Part shown: piece by piece, positions 33,534 through 42,911 of the stretch | How positions within the stretch are numbered: position 1 is the stretch's first letter | Layout of the letters: each line of letters opens with the position of its first letter | Origin: Paenibacillus cymbidii | GTDB lineage: Bacteria; Bacillota; Bacilli; Paenibacillales; NBRC-103111 | Reading direction: 5' to 3' | NCBI RefSeq assembly: GCF_004764705.1 | Contig: NZ_SHLX01000046.1 | Span: 1-56,206, forward strand | DNA length: 56,206 nt | Notes under the pieces: generated by a model | Told to the model about the DNA's origin: nothing | Seen by the model: the letters and a program-made list of their open reading frames with translations, nothing else | Databases searched by the model: none | Translations under genes and position numbers: made by a program

Positions 33534-34787
33534 GTGGAAGAGAAGTTGGTCAAAGAATGGACGGATGAGCTGTTCTCCCGCAGCCGCAGCGGGGATGGCG
33601 CGAACGACATGCGCCACTTGTTCGACAGCGGTTTGTTCGCCAGGCTGCAGCGGACGTTCATGATCGCTACGGGGCTGAACGGCAACATTCTCGATCGCAA
33701 CGGCGTGTCGATCACCGAAGAGATGATCGAACGATCGCCCTCCTTCTGCCGGCTCGTCCAATCGGTGCCCGAAGGGCAGCGCCGCTGCAACCGCTCCGAT
33801 CAACGCGTCACCTCCCAATCGATTGCCGAGCAGAAGACGGTCGTTTGCCGCTGCCACGCCGGCCTGTACGACAGTGCGGCGCCGATTCGATACAAGCAGA
33901 TCGGCATGGGCGCTTTCATCACCGGGCAAGTGCTGCTGGAACCGCCGACTGAAACGATGGTCGACGAGATCGTTCGGCGCGTGTCCGATCTTGGGCTGGA
34001 TCGGGAGCAGTTGGTTCAAACGATCCGCGAAATCCCGCAAATGACGGAAGAGAAGCTCAAGGCGACGACGGAATTTATGCAAATTCTGGCCGATTATATC
34101 GCGAAAAGTCTGGAAGAGGCGGAGTCTAGCCGCAGGGAGGCGGAGTGGCGGTCGCTGCTGCGCGAAACGGAGATGAAAGTGATCCAGTCGAAGCTGCACC
34201 CGCACTTTTTGTTCAACATCCTGAACTTGATCTCCGGGCAGGCGCTGCTGGAAAACGCGACGAACACGTATACAACCGTCAACCATTTGTCGAAAATGCT
34301 GCGTTACATCATCAAGTCGTACCGTCCGCTGGTGACGCTTGACGAAGAGCTGGAGCATCTGGATTCGTATGTGCTGCTTCAGGTGCTGCGCTTCGAGGAT
34401 CGGTTGCGTTTTCATGTCGAGGTGGCGGACGACGCGCTGCGGCAAGCGCTGCTGCCGAGCTTGACGGTGCAAATCCTGATCGAAAATGCGATCAAACACG
34501 GCGTCGAGCCGAAGGAGGGGGAGTGCGCCGTTCACGTTCGCATCGACCGGAGCGGGCGCGACATGCTGACGATCGAAATCGCCGACAATGGCGTCGGCAT
34601 GGACGCCGGGAAGCTGCGGCAGCTGAACGGCGGCGAAGGGGAGTTCGCCGACGGGCTGTCGGGCATCGGCATGATTCGCAAGCGGCTCGACTATTATTTT
34701 AACGGAAACTTCGCCTTTCATCTCGATTCGAAGCCGGGGAGCGGCACAACCGCCACCTTGTCGATGCCGGTGATGACGAGCCGCTGA
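33534..34787 (+). CDS. PocR-domain histidine kinase (LytS/YesM type)
   Basis: The 417-residue kinase starts at GTG after GGGAGG. Residues about 25-140 match a PocR ligand-binding domain with conserved cysteines (Cys72, Cys85, Cys105, Cys107). A helical linker follows. The phospho-acceptor is His224 in KLHPHFLFN, and the ATP-binding domain shows LIENAIKHGV and IADNGVGMD. There is no membrane segment, so it senses a cytoplasmic ligand. PocR domains are known from propanediol regulation, but the ligand here is unknown. Confidence 0.9.
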   Translation: MEEKLVKEWTDELFSRSRSGDGANDMRHLFDSGLFARLQRTFMIATGLNGNILDRNGVSITEEMIERSPSFCRLVQSVPEGQRRCNRSDQRVTSQSIAEQKTVVCRCHAGLYDSAAPIRYKQIGMGAFITGQVLLEPPTETMVDEIVRRVSDLGLDREQLVQTIREIPQMTEEKLKATTEFMQILADYIAKSLEEAESSRREAEWRSLLRETEMKVIQSKLHPHFLFNILNLISGQALLENATNTYTTVNHLSKMLRYIIKSYRPLVTLDEELEHLDSYVLLQVLRFEDRLRFHVEVADDALRQALLPSLTVQILIENAIKHGVEPKEGECAVHVRIDRSGRDMLTIEIADNGVGMDAGKLRQLNGGEGEFADGLSGIGMIRKRLDYYFNGNFAFHLDSKPGSGTTATLSMPVMTSR

Positions 34788-34796
34788 CGCCGTTAC

Positions 34797-35687
34797 TTAT
34801 TCGATCGTCAGATGATCGAACGTCGACACTTCGCGCCCGCGCCGGAATTCGCCCGGCGAGGAGCCGACGATGCGCCGGAACCATTTGCCGAAATAGTTGC
34901 CGTTCGCGTACCCGACCGCCTGGGCGATCGATTCCACGGACAACTCGCTCGTGCGCAGCAGCTCCACCGCCTTCTGAATGCGGATTTTGGTGACGTACTG
35001 AACGGGCGTCATCCCGGTGCAGCGATGGAACTGGCGGGCAAAATAATATTTCGACAGCCCGGCAGCCGCGGCGATTTCCGGCAAGCCGGCCGGCTCCATG
35101 TAATGCCGGCGGATGTACGACACCGCGGCGGCCACCGATTCCGGCCAAACGTCTCCCGGCGCTTCGCCGGGCAGCGTCAGCCGGTACAACTCCATCAGCA
35201 GCCGATAAACGAGCGCCGACGCCTGATAGCCGTCGGTTATTTTTTGGCGTTCGGCGAGGCGGAACATTTCCCATACGGATTGCACCGGCGCGCTGTCCGC
35301 TGGCAGCCGCACGACGGAACCGAGCTTGCGCTGCAAGTCCTCCCAGAATGTCAACACGCCTTGACCGTACAGAATGACGTACAGAAACTCCCACTGCCCG
35401 CTGTCCTCCGGCAAATAGTAGTGATGGTCGCCCGGAATCGTCACGAGAAACGCATCGCCGGCGTTCAGCCGCCGCGTGTCCGCGCCGAGCCGAATTTCCC
35501 CGCTTCCCGCCAGCGTGATCTGCAGCAGGCAGCCGCCGTCCTTGCGCATCAGGCCGTTCCAGCTGTAAGCCGTGCTGCGTGCCTCCTGCCAGCCGATCGA
35601 TGCGATGTGATACCGCTCCCCGGGCGTTTTGTCGGAGAAGCGGAAGCCATACTGTCTCAAAGTCCCTGTATGCGTTTGGGGCGGCAT
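34797..35687 (-). CDS. AraC family regulator with cupin sensor
   Basis: The 296-residue protein has a cupin-like ligand-binding N-terminus (GSGEIRLGADTRRLNAGDAF) and an AraC HTH (LPEIAAAAGLSKYYFARQFH, then VESIAQAVGYANGNYFGKWF). The ATG at 35687 follows AAGGGGG; a TTG at 35708 would add seven residues. It is divergent from the GH4 gene, whose promoter region it probably controls. Confidence 0.9.
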   Translation of the reverse strand: MPPQTHTGTLRQYGFRFSDKTPGERYHIASIGWQEARSTAYSWNGLMRKDGGCLLQITLAGSGEIRLGADTRRLNAGDAFLVTIPGDHHYYLPEDSGQWEFLYVILYGQGVLTFWEDLQRKLGSVVRLPADSAPVQSVWEMFRLAERQKITDGYQASALVYRLLMELYRLTLPGEAPGDVWPESVAAAVSYIRRHYMEPAGLPEIAAAAGLSKYYFARQFHRCTGMTPVQYVTKIRIQKAVELLRTSELSVESIAQAVGYANGNYFGKWFRRIVGSSPGEFRRGREVSTFDHLTIE

Positions 35688-35757
35688 GGGTGGTCCCCCT
35701 TTTTGCAATGGAATGGTGCCTGACCTTCAGTTTACCACATTGGATGTTGAACGTGGG

Positions 35758-35840
35758 GGGCAATATATTACCCTCATCCGCACGTAATTACCATTGAAGC
35801 TCGCAAGCGATCCATATATGCTTGAAACAGAAAGCATGTG
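35758..35840. promoter_or_regulatory. Operator candidates between the AraC and GH4 genes
   Basis: Two inverted repeats lie in the 225-base divergent gap. GGGCAATATATTACCC (35758-35773) is palindromic except for one mismatched pair. CATATATGCTT...AAGCATGTG (35814-35840) forms ATGCTT/AAGCAT arms. Either could bind the adjacent AraC protein; the assignment is inference. Confidence 0.4.
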
Positions 35841-35912
35841 TCCGAAGTTGGCCGGCGACTATCGGGATATGTAAAAGCAATATGTTACTACTATTCGGAG
35901 GTGTTCGTTTTG

Positions 35913-37373
35913 TTGAAAATTGCGATGATCGGTGCGGGAAGCATCGGGTTTACGAGAAGGCTGATGTTTGACATCCTGGCGGTAGAGGAGTTTCGCGATA
36001 CGGAATTCCGCTTCATGGACATCGACGAAGAAAATTTGCGCATGGTCAGCGACTTGTGCCGCCATATGATTAAGACAAGCGGATTGCCCGCCACGATCCA
36101 AACGACGACGAACCGCCGCGAAGCGATCGCCGGGGCCGATTACGTCATTTGCACCGCCCGTGTCGGCGGGTTGAAGGCGTTCGCCCACGACGTCGAAATT
36201 CCGCTGCGCTACGGCGTCGACCAATGCGTCGGCGATACGCTGGGGCCGGGCGGCGTGTTCTTCGCGCTGCGGACGATTCCGGTGCTGCTCGACATCGCCG
36301 CCGACATGCGGGAAGTCGCTCCGAACGCGCTGCTGCTCAACTACTCGAACCCGATGGCGATGAACACGTGGGCGTTGCGCCGCGCCGGCGGCATTCGCGT
36401 CGTTGGCCTGTGCCACGGCGTGCAAGGCGGCCATCGCCAGATCGCCAAGGCGCTTGGCTTGCCGAAGGAAGAGGTCGACTTCATCTGCGCCGGCATCAAC
36501 CACCAGACTTGGTACATCCAGGTGTCGCACAAGGGCAAGGATATGCTGCCGTTCCTGCTGCAAGGCTTCGAGAACGATCCCGAGCTGGCCGCCAGCGAGC
36601 CGTGCCGCATCGACGTGATGCGCCGGTTCGGCTACTATTCGACGGAATCGAACGGTCATTTGAGCGAATATTTGCCTTGGTACCGCAAGAACAAGGAAGA
36701 AGTCGCCAAGTGGATCAACCCGAAAGTGTGGATCGGCGGGGAAACGGCGGGTTACCTGAACCATTGCCGCCATCGCGGCGACGACTATCGCGAGATGTAC
36801 CCGAAATGGATGAGCGGCGAAGCCGAATACATCAAACTGGGCGAACGTTCCGACGAGCACGGCTCGTATATTATCGAAGCGCTGGAAACCGGCAGGGTTT
36901 ATCGCGGCCATTTCAATATCGAAAACAAAGGGCTCATCACGAACCTGCCAAACGGCAGCACGATCGAAATCCCGTGCTATGTAGACCGCAACGGCATTAG
37001 CGCCGGCTGGGTCGGCGCGCTGCCGCTGCAATGCGCCGCCACGTGCCGGGCAAGCATCAGCGTGCAGGAGATGGCCGTCGAAGCGGCGCTCACCGGCAAC
37101 CGCGAACTGGTGAAGCTGGCCGTGCTGCACGATCCGCTTACCGCTGCCGTCTGCACGACGGAGGAAGTGTGGCGGATGTGCGACGAGATGTTCGAGGCGC
37201 TGGCGCCGTGGCTGCCGCAGTTCAACGGTGAAGGCCGCACCTGGAAAGACATCCCGCAGCCGCAGGATGGAGCGTACCGGTTCATTCAGGGCGCGGGCAG
37301 TTATGCGCCGCCTTCCTTCGCCGGCGTTTCCGTTGCGGAATCGCGCGTGCAGGTCGGGTACAAGGACAACTAA
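35913..37373 (+). CDS. GH4 family alpha-galactosidase/alpha-galacturonidase-like enzyme
   Basis: The 486-residue enzyme is an NAD+- and Mn2+-dependent GH4 glycosidase. The NAD-binding motif is MIGAGSIGFTRR (5-16). The metal-binding Cys167 and His168 sit in VGLCHGVQGG, and NYSNPMAMNTWA and CAGINHQTW (His197) are conserved. The TTG start follows GGAGG with nine bases spacing; no upstream ATG has an SD. MelA-type and galacturonidase-type members cannot be told apart from sequence alone. Confidence 0.9.
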   Translation: MKIAMIGAGSIGFTRRLMFDILAVEEFRDTEFRFMDIDEENLRMVSDLCRHMIKTSGLPATIQTTTNRREAIAGADYVICTARVGGLKAFAHDVEIPLRYGVDQCVGDTLGPGGVFFALRTIPVLLDIAADMREVAPNALLLNYSNPMAMNTWALRRAGGIRVVGLCHGVQGGHRQIAKALGLPKEEVDFICAGINHQTWYIQVSHKGKDMLPFLLQGFENDPELAASEPCRIDVMRRFGYYSTESNGHLSEYLPWYRKNKEEVAKWINPKVWIGGETAGYLNHCRHRGDDYREMYPKWMSGEAEYIKLGERSDEHGSYIIEALETGRVYRGHFNIENKGLITNLPNGSTIEIPCYVDRNGISAGWVGALPLQCAATCRASISVQEMAVEAALTGNRELVKLAVLHDPLTAAVCTTEEVWRMCDEMFEALAPWLPQFNGEGRTWKDIPQPQDGAYRFIQGAGSYAPPSFAGVSVAESRVQVGYKDN

Positions 37374-37387
37374 ACAATCGGTTGGCG

Positions 37388-37425
37388 AAGACATCTCCGG
37401 CGTTCCGTTCGGGGGTGTCTTTTTG
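37388..37425 (+). terminator. Terminator of the GH4 gene
   Basis: AAGACATCTCCG pairs with CGGGGGTGTCTT (with G-T pairs), followed by TTTG. It begins 14 bases after the stop at 37373. Confidence 0.8.
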
Positions 37426-37582
37426 TTGCGGCAAAGGGCTGCGGCCCATGTCAGGTCGATTATCCTGTTCCCGGGGCAGCAAGCGAACAACCGCAGTCCA
37501 TTTTGACAAAAAGGCAATTTCTTTGAACAAAGACCGGCAGCGGAACGTCCCGTTATACTTGGTTTGTAATTGCTTCGGGCAT

Positions 37583-38455
37583 TCAGTCCATGCTGCTCCT
37601 GCGGTAAAATCCCGGCGGGTTGCCGGTCATTTTTTTGAACGATTTGGAAAAATGATGCACGTCGGCGAAGCCGCATTGCTCGGCGATCGCTTCCTGCGGA
37701 TAATCCGTCGTCTCCAGCAGCTTGATCGCCTGCTTGCAACGAAGCTGCAGCAAATATTGATGCGGAGAGATGTTGAATTGAGCGCGAAACAGAGCGGAGA
37801 AGCGCGAAGGGGACAGGTTGACATAGCTTGACATGTCGTGCACCGAAATTTGCCTGCCGTAATGCTTGGACAAGAAGAACAGCACCGAATTCATCGCCAG
37901 AGAATCCTGGATTTTCGGCAGCTGGAAGGCGGAATATTCCTGCAGCACGTACAAGACGAGCTCCGTTGCGATTTGCTGCGCCTGCAGCTGATGGACGATG
38001 TCGTGATTTTGCCACGTTTCGATCAATTTGTGCATGGTGCGGCGAATATAATGCGGGTCCTCCGGCTTGATGCGCAGCGGGATGTCGATGCCTTCGAAAT
38101 CGTTGAGCCGCGGCTGGATCAGATGGCTCTGCGCGCTGATGTCGCGGCCGACAGGGTAGCATTTGTCTCTTTCGGGGTTGTAAAAAATATCCATATGAAC
38201 ATAGTATATGGAAGATTGTTTGGGCGTCTTCATCGTATGCGGGGTGTCGGGCTGGATCAGGCACAGCTCGCCGGCTTGAATGAGATGCTCCTCCCGATCG
38301 TCGCAGACGATGCAATAGCCTTCCTGCACGTATTGGATCAAGTAGTCGTAAAGGCGTCTTTCGGGGATCGTGTGCGGATTGCGGAACGCATAATCGGCGT
38401 TGCGGATAAAGGGCGAGATCGGTCGATGCAAAATATGATAGGTCAGCAGATCCAT
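37583..38455 (-). CDS. AraC family regulator
   Basis: The 290-residue protein has an N-terminal cupin-like sensor (GYCIVCDDREEHLIQAGELC and LIQPDTPHTMK) and a C-terminal HTH pair (HDMSSYVNLSPSRFSALFRA; PQEAIAEQCGFADVHHFSKS). The ATG at 38455 follows GAGGTTATCGCG. It is divergent from the permease operon (38554), 98 bases away, and probably controls it. Confidence 0.9.
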   Translation of the reverse strand: MDLLTYHILHRPISPFIRNADYAFRNPHTIPERRLYDYLIQYVQEGYCIVCDDREEHLIQAGELCLIQPDTPHTMKTPKQSSIYYVHMDIFYNPERDKCYPVGRDISAQSHLIQPRLNDFEGIDIPLRIKPEDPHYIRRTMHKLIETWQNHDIVHQLQAQQIATELVLYVLQEYSAFQLPKIQDSLAMNSVLFFLSKHYGRQISVHDMSSYVNLSPSRFSALFRAQFNISPHQYLLQLRCKQAIKLLETTDYPQEAIAEQCGFADVHHFSKSFKKMTGNPPGFYRRSSMD

Positions 38456-38553
38456 CGCGATAACCTCGATCGTCCTTATTGGAAGGCGGTATATGTTCAA
38501 GTGTAGCAAATATTCATCCGATTGCGCAATCGATTTTGACTGGGGGGGCTTGC

Positions 38554-39477
38554 ATGAAAGGGACGACAATGCAGCGCAAGCGAAAATGGCGGATTCGCCG
38601 GAACGACGTAAACGGTTATTTGTTTTGCGCGCCGTTATTGCTCGGGATTGCGGTATTTTCGGCGTATCCGATGGTTTCGCTGCTGGCGACCAGCTTTCGG
38701 CGGGTGTACGGCATCGGCGCAAAGGGGGAGTGGGTCGGGTTCGCCAATTACGAATACGCGCTCACGGACAGCGTCTTCTGGTCGTCGCTCGTCAATACGA
38801 TGTACATCGGCCTATTCGGCATGACGTTCGGCACGATCACCGCGTTCATCGTCGCGTCGCTGATCAACCATGTGAAATGGCGGCGGCTGCAAAACTGGTT
38901 CAAGGTCATTTACTTTTTTCCAAACGTGATTTCGGTTGTGGCGATCGCCATCCTGTTCTCCTTCCTGTTCCATCCTTCGCCGGATGGGGTGCTCAACGGA
39001 GTGCTCGGCTTGTTTCATCTGGAGCCGATCGGTTGGTTCTCCGACCCTGCCTATTCGCGCATCAGTATCGTGATCATGGGGGTATGGTGGTCGCTCGGCT
39101 ACAACTGCATCATCTTCCTCGCCGGCTTGCAAAGCGTACCCAAAGAGCTGTACGAGGCGGCGGAGGTGGACGGTGCGAGCGGGCTGCGCAAATGGTGGAG
39201 CATCACGATTCCGTTCCTGCGCCCGATCTTCGTCTTCTTCCTCGTGATGGGGGTGCTCAGCGCGATGAAACGGTTCACCGACGTGTGGCTCATCGGCGGC
39301 ACGGCGGGCAACCCGGACCGGACGCTGATGACGTCGGTGATGTACATTTACCGAAACGCTTTCGTGTCGGCGCAAATGGGGCTGGCGGCCGCAGCTTCGT
39401 ATCTGTTGTTCGTCGTCATTCTCTTTCTCGCCATACTGGCGCTCGCGCTGAATCGCAGGAAAGATCATCTGTATTGA
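38554..39477 (+). CDS. Carbohydrate ABC transporter permease (MalF type)
   Basis: The 307-residue CUT1 permease has six membrane segments and the coupling loop LYEAAEVDGASGLRKWWSITIPFL. The start follows GGGGGG. It is the first gene of permease-permease-binding protein, the reverse of the usual order, in which the binding protein comes first. No ATPase is encoded nearby. Confidence 0.92.
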   Translation: MKGTTMQRKRKWRIRRNDVNGYLFCAPLLLGIAVFSAYPMVSLLATSFRRVYGIGAKGEWVGFANYEYALTDSVFWSSLVNTMYIGLFGMTFGTITAFIVASLINHVKWRRLQNWFKVIYFFPNVISVVAIAILFSFLFHPSPDGVLNGVLGLFHLEPIGWFSDPAYSRISIVIMGVWWSLGYNCIIFLAGLQSVPKELYEAAEVDGASGLRKWWSITIPFLRPIFVFFLVMGVLSAMKRFTDVWLIGGTAGNPDRTLMTSVMYIYRNAFVSAQMGLAAAASYLLFVVILFLAILALALNRRKDHLY

Positions 39478-39513
39478 AACGATAGGAAAATAGAGAAAAA
39501 GGGGAGCTTGCAC

Positions 39514-40362
39514 ATGATGGCGTCTGTGAAGCGAAAGCGTTTCGTCAGCCATACGATCGTCGTACTCGTCCTGGCGCTCGGTTCGATCACGACGATCGTC
39601 CCGCTGCTGTGGATGGTGATCACCAGCTTCGACTGGTCGGCCCGGCTCAACATTACGTTTCCGCCGCGTTTCTGGCCGGAAGACCCGTCCTTCGACACGT
39701 ACCGGGTCGCTTTCTCGAACGTTCCGATGCTGCGCTACATCGGCAATTCGCTCGTCATCAGCGCCGGCGTCATCGCCATCAGCAGCTGCTCGGCGCTGCT
39801 GTCCGGCTATGCGCTGTCGAAGCTGCGGTTCAAAGGCTCGTCCATCGTGCTGATGGCCGCCTTGAGCACGATGATGGTGCCGTTCGAGATGACGATGATT
39901 CCGCAATACATCATCATCTACAAGCTGCATCTGGTCGACTCGTACTGGGCGATCTATTTGCCGGCGATCAATTACGCGTTCGGCACGTTCCTTGTGAAGT
40001 CGTTCATGGATCAGCTGCCTTCCGACTTTCGCGAGGCGGGAATCATGGACGGGGCAAACGAGTTTACCGTTTTTTGGCGCATCTTCCTGCCGCTTTGCCA
40101 TCCGATCGCCGCCACGATGGTCATCCTCATCTTCCTCCACGTGTGGAACGATTTGCTGTGGCCGCTGCTTGTGCTCAAGGACATGTCCAAGTTCACGATT
40201 CAGCTCGGACTTGCGCTGTTCTCATTCAAGGACGGAATTAACCCGATGCCGGCCATCATTATGGCGGGTACTACGGTAAGCATCGTACCGGTCGTCGCCG
40301 TCTATTTGTTCCTGCAGAAGTACATTATCGCCAGCATCGCGATGACCGGCGTCAAACAATAA
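39514..40362 (+). CDS. Carbohydrate ABC transporter permease (MalG type)
   Basis: The 282-residue permease has six membrane segments and the EAA loop FREAGIMDGANEFTVFWRIF. The ATG at 39514 follows AAAGGGGAG by seven bases; TTG at 39508 is also in frame. It follows the first permease after 36 bases and precedes the binding protein. Confidence 0.92.
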   Translation: MMASVKRKRFVSHTIVVLVLALGSITTIVPLLWMVITSFDWSARLNITFPPRFWPEDPSFDTYRVAFSNVPMLRYIGNSLVISAGVIAISSCSALLSGYALSKLRFKGSSIVLMAALSTMMVPFEMTMIPQYIIIYKLHLVDSYWAIYLPAINYAFGTFLVKSFMDQLPSDFREAGIMDGANEFTVFWRIFLPLCHPIAATMVILIFLHVWNDLLWPLLVLKDMSKFTIQLGLALFSFKDGINPMPAIIMAGTTVSIVPVVAVYLFLQKYIIASIAMTGVKQ

Positions 40363-40437
40363 GGAGGTGGTGCGCATTGTAGAAGCATGAAGGAAAGGCC
40401 GGCCATCGTTATCATGATGAACAGGGAGGGCTTGCGT

Positions 40438-41850
40438 ATGAGAAAAGTGGGTGTACTGGCGCTAGGTATTGCGCTTGCCGTCGTCGCCGCAGCGTGCGGC
40501 GGCGCAAAGGGAGGAAGTCCCGCAGCTAACGCGGGGACGAACAAACCGTCGGCAACCCCGGCGGCAACGGGCAATGCGGCGGACGACATTTCCGGCACGG
40601 TCAGGCTGTCGTTGGTAGGCTGGCAGCTGGACGACGGGCTCGACGCGGTGTCCGGCAAAAAGACAATCGGCTTCAAGACGTTCGTCAAAGAGACGTTCGA
40701 GAAGAAGTTTCCCAAAGTGAAGCTGGAAATTACGAACGCGCCGTTCGACAGCGGCAAGGAGAAGCAGCAAGCGATGCTGCTGACCGACGAGGTAGACGTC
40801 ATGTACACGGGCGGCTCGTGGGCGACGGAATGGTACAAGCAAGGATTGCTGCGCAGCATCGACGATTTGATCCAGGGCGATTCGAGCTTCAAGACGAGCG
40901 ATTTTGTCGACGGCATCTTTGACGGCTACACGGTCAAGTCGCTGGACAACAAAAACATATTCGGCATTCCGAGCAGGCCCGGCAAACGGATGATCGTGTA
41001 CGACAAGAAGCTGTTCGATCAATGGGGCGTCGAATACTTGTCGCAGACGCCGAGCCCGGAAGAAGTGCTGACGAAGGCGAAGAAGATGACGGGCAAAAAC
41101 CCGGTCACCGGCGAACAAAATTACGGGCTGTGGGCGACCGGCAATTCACGCATGATCGCGCATTATTTGGCGCTGACTTACGCCTATAACGCCAAAGGCG
41201 TCCAAGGCAGCCTCGCCGACGTCAAAAATTTGAAGTGGGAGCTCAATACGCCGGAGATGGCGAAAGTGCTTGAGTGGCTGAAGGAAGCGGCGCCGCTTAT
41301 GCCCAAAGCGTTCGTCAACGGGGGAGGCGCGGAAAATTTCGGGCTGGAGAAAAACAAAATCGCCATTCAGCTGGACGGCGGCGGCAGCGCCACGATCAGC
41401 GAGTATAAGGCGAAAGGCAACAAGGAGCTGCTCGACCGGTTCGTCCCGGTATACAATCTCGGCCCGAAAGGCGCCGCCTGGATGGTCGTCGATCCGTTCG
41501 TCATGGCCAAAAACGCAAAAAATCTGAAAGCTTCCTGGGAAGTAATGAAGTTCCTCGCCAGCTACGAGCGACAAAAGTATTCGTACCAAAATTTCGGTTG
41601 GCCGCCCGTGCTGAAAAACCCGGATTTTCTCGAATCGTACGACTGGTATGCCAAAACGACGATGGAGCTGCTCGCCGTTTCGCCGCAAAAACGGCTGATG
41701 GACGAATCGAATCTGTTCTACGCGAGCGATATTTCGCCGGCGATCAACGGCTTCATGAGCCAGGCGGCCAACGGCAACGCGCCGGACATCCAGAAGTTTC
41801 TCGACGATTTGCAGAACCGGGCGGTGAAATGGTCGGCCGCGCAAAAATAA
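40438..41850 (+). CDS. Extracellular solute-binding lipoprotein
   Basis: The 470-residue protein has a lipoprotein signal (GVLALGIALAVVAAAC) with the cysteine at about 20, then a Gly/Ser/Asn-rich linker. The SBP fold carries YTGGSWATEWYKQGLLRSID and GIPSRPGKRMIVYDKKLFDQ. The ATG at 40438 follows GGGAGGG. It is the third gene of the importer and is followed 25 bases later by the DUF4838-like gene, so the cargo is probably processed by the genes downstream. Confidence 0.9.
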   Translation: MRKVGVLALGIALAVVAAACGGAKGGSPAANAGTNKPSATPAATGNAADDISGTVRLSLVGWQLDDGLDAVSGKKTIGFKTFVKETFEKKFPKVKLEITNAPFDSGKEKQQAMLLTDEVDVMYTGGSWATEWYKQGLLRSIDDLIQGDSSFKTSDFVDGIFDGYTVKSLDNKNIFGIPSRPGKRMIVYDKKLFDQWGVEYLSQTPSPEEVLTKAKKMTGKNPVTGEQNYGLWATGNSRMIAHYLALTYAYNAKGVQGSLADVKNLKWELNTPEMAKVLEWLKEAAPLMPKAFVNGGGAENFGLEKNKIAIQLDGGGSATISEYKAKGNKELLDRFVPVYNLGPKGAAWMVVDPFVMAKNAKNLKASWEVMKFLASYERQKYSYQNFGWPPVLKNPDFLESYDWYAKTTMELLAVSPQKRLMDESNLFYASDISPAINGFMSQAANGNAPDIQKFLDDLQNRAVKWSAAQK

Positions 41851-41875
41851 GGCATGCATCCTTGGAGGAAAACAC

Positions 41876-42832
41876 ATGATTGACAAAAGAGGCATCGTGC
41901 TGAATTTCGACGACTTGCACGACGGTTGGAGCGAGCTGCTGGTCGAAGCCGGCATCAATTTGATCGGATTGCACAACATGGGCAAGCTGCCGCACGAACG
42001 GCTGCACGAGCTTATCGCCTTTGTGCATTCCGCCGCCGGCCGCAAGTGGCTCGACTATTTCGCCGCGCATGGCATCGATGTGGAGTACGAAATTCATGCG
42101 ATGAGCTGGCTGCTGCCGCGCGACCGTTTCGCCGATCATCCCGAATGGTTCCGCATGGACGACCGGGGCGAACGGACGCCGGACGCCAATTGCTGCCCCT
42201 CGAACGAAGAGGCGATAGCGATCATTCAGCGGAACAGCATCGAGCTCGCACGGCAGCTGCCGCCGACGACGCACCGCTATTTCATCTGGATGGACGACAA
42301 CAAGCCGTGCTGCCGGTGCGGGTTATGCGCGGGGCTCAGTTCAAGCGATCAGACGCTGCTCGTGATGAACCGCATCCTCGAAGCGATCCGTACAGTCGAC
42401 CCGCAGGCGACACTCGCGTATTTGGCTTATACGGACACGCTGAAAACGCTGCCGCAAGCGGTCAAGCCGGCGGAAGGCATCTTCCTCGAACTGACCGGGC
42501 CGAGCATCAACAACATGAACGACGCCCGGCTGCAAAAAATGAACGACAATCCCGAGCACCGGCAGCGGGTCGATCAGTTCCTCGCGCTGTTCGGGGCCGA
42601 GAACGCACATGTCCTCGAATATTGGCTGGACGTATCGATGCAGGCGAAGTGGGTCAAGCCGGTGCCGGAGTTGTTGTTCGATCGGCGGCAGATGGAGGAG
42701 GAAGTAGCGTTCTATACGTCGCGCGGCATTCGTTCGATTACGTCGTTCGGCGTGTTCCTCGACGAGCAATATTTCCGCGACCACGGGAATCCGCCGATCG
42801 CCGCGTACGGGGCGGTGCTGCAAGGCCGTTAA
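41876..42832 (+). CDS. DUF4838-like protein, putative glycan hydrolase fold
   Basis: The 318-residue protein resembles the DUF4838 family by its YFIWMDDNKPCCRCGLCAG block, with four closely spaced cysteines. Aromatic-rich repeats of TIM-barrel type are present (EIHAMSWLLPRDRF, LAYLAYTDT, EYWLDVSMQ, GIRSITSFGVF). It has no signal peptide. AGGAGG-type SD precedes the ATG. It follows the binding protein gene and precedes the PLP enzyme gene. The reaction is unknown; a cysteine-bound metal is possible. Confidence 0.6.
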   Translation: MIDKRGIVLNFDDLHDGWSELLVEAGINLIGLHNMGKLPHERLHELIAFVHSAAGRKWLDYFAAHGIDVEYEIHAMSWLLPRDRFADHPEWFRMDDRGERTPDANCCPSNEEAIAIIQRNSIELARQLPPTTHRYFIWMDDNKPCCRCGLCAGLSSSDQTLLVMNRILEAIRTVDPQATLAYLAYTDTLKTLPQAVKPAEGIFLELTGPSINNMNDARLQKMNDNPEHRQRVDQFLALFGAENAHVLEYWLDVSMQAKWVKPVPELLFDRRQMEEEVAFYTSRGIRSITSFGVFLDEQYFRDHGNPPIAAYGAVLQGR

Positions 42833-42911
42833 CGGGGAAGTCCGGTCGATGCGGTTATACTTGACGAGCCGCGTCGGCCGGGTTTTGCCGCTTAAGAAAG
42901 GAGGGGCGATG

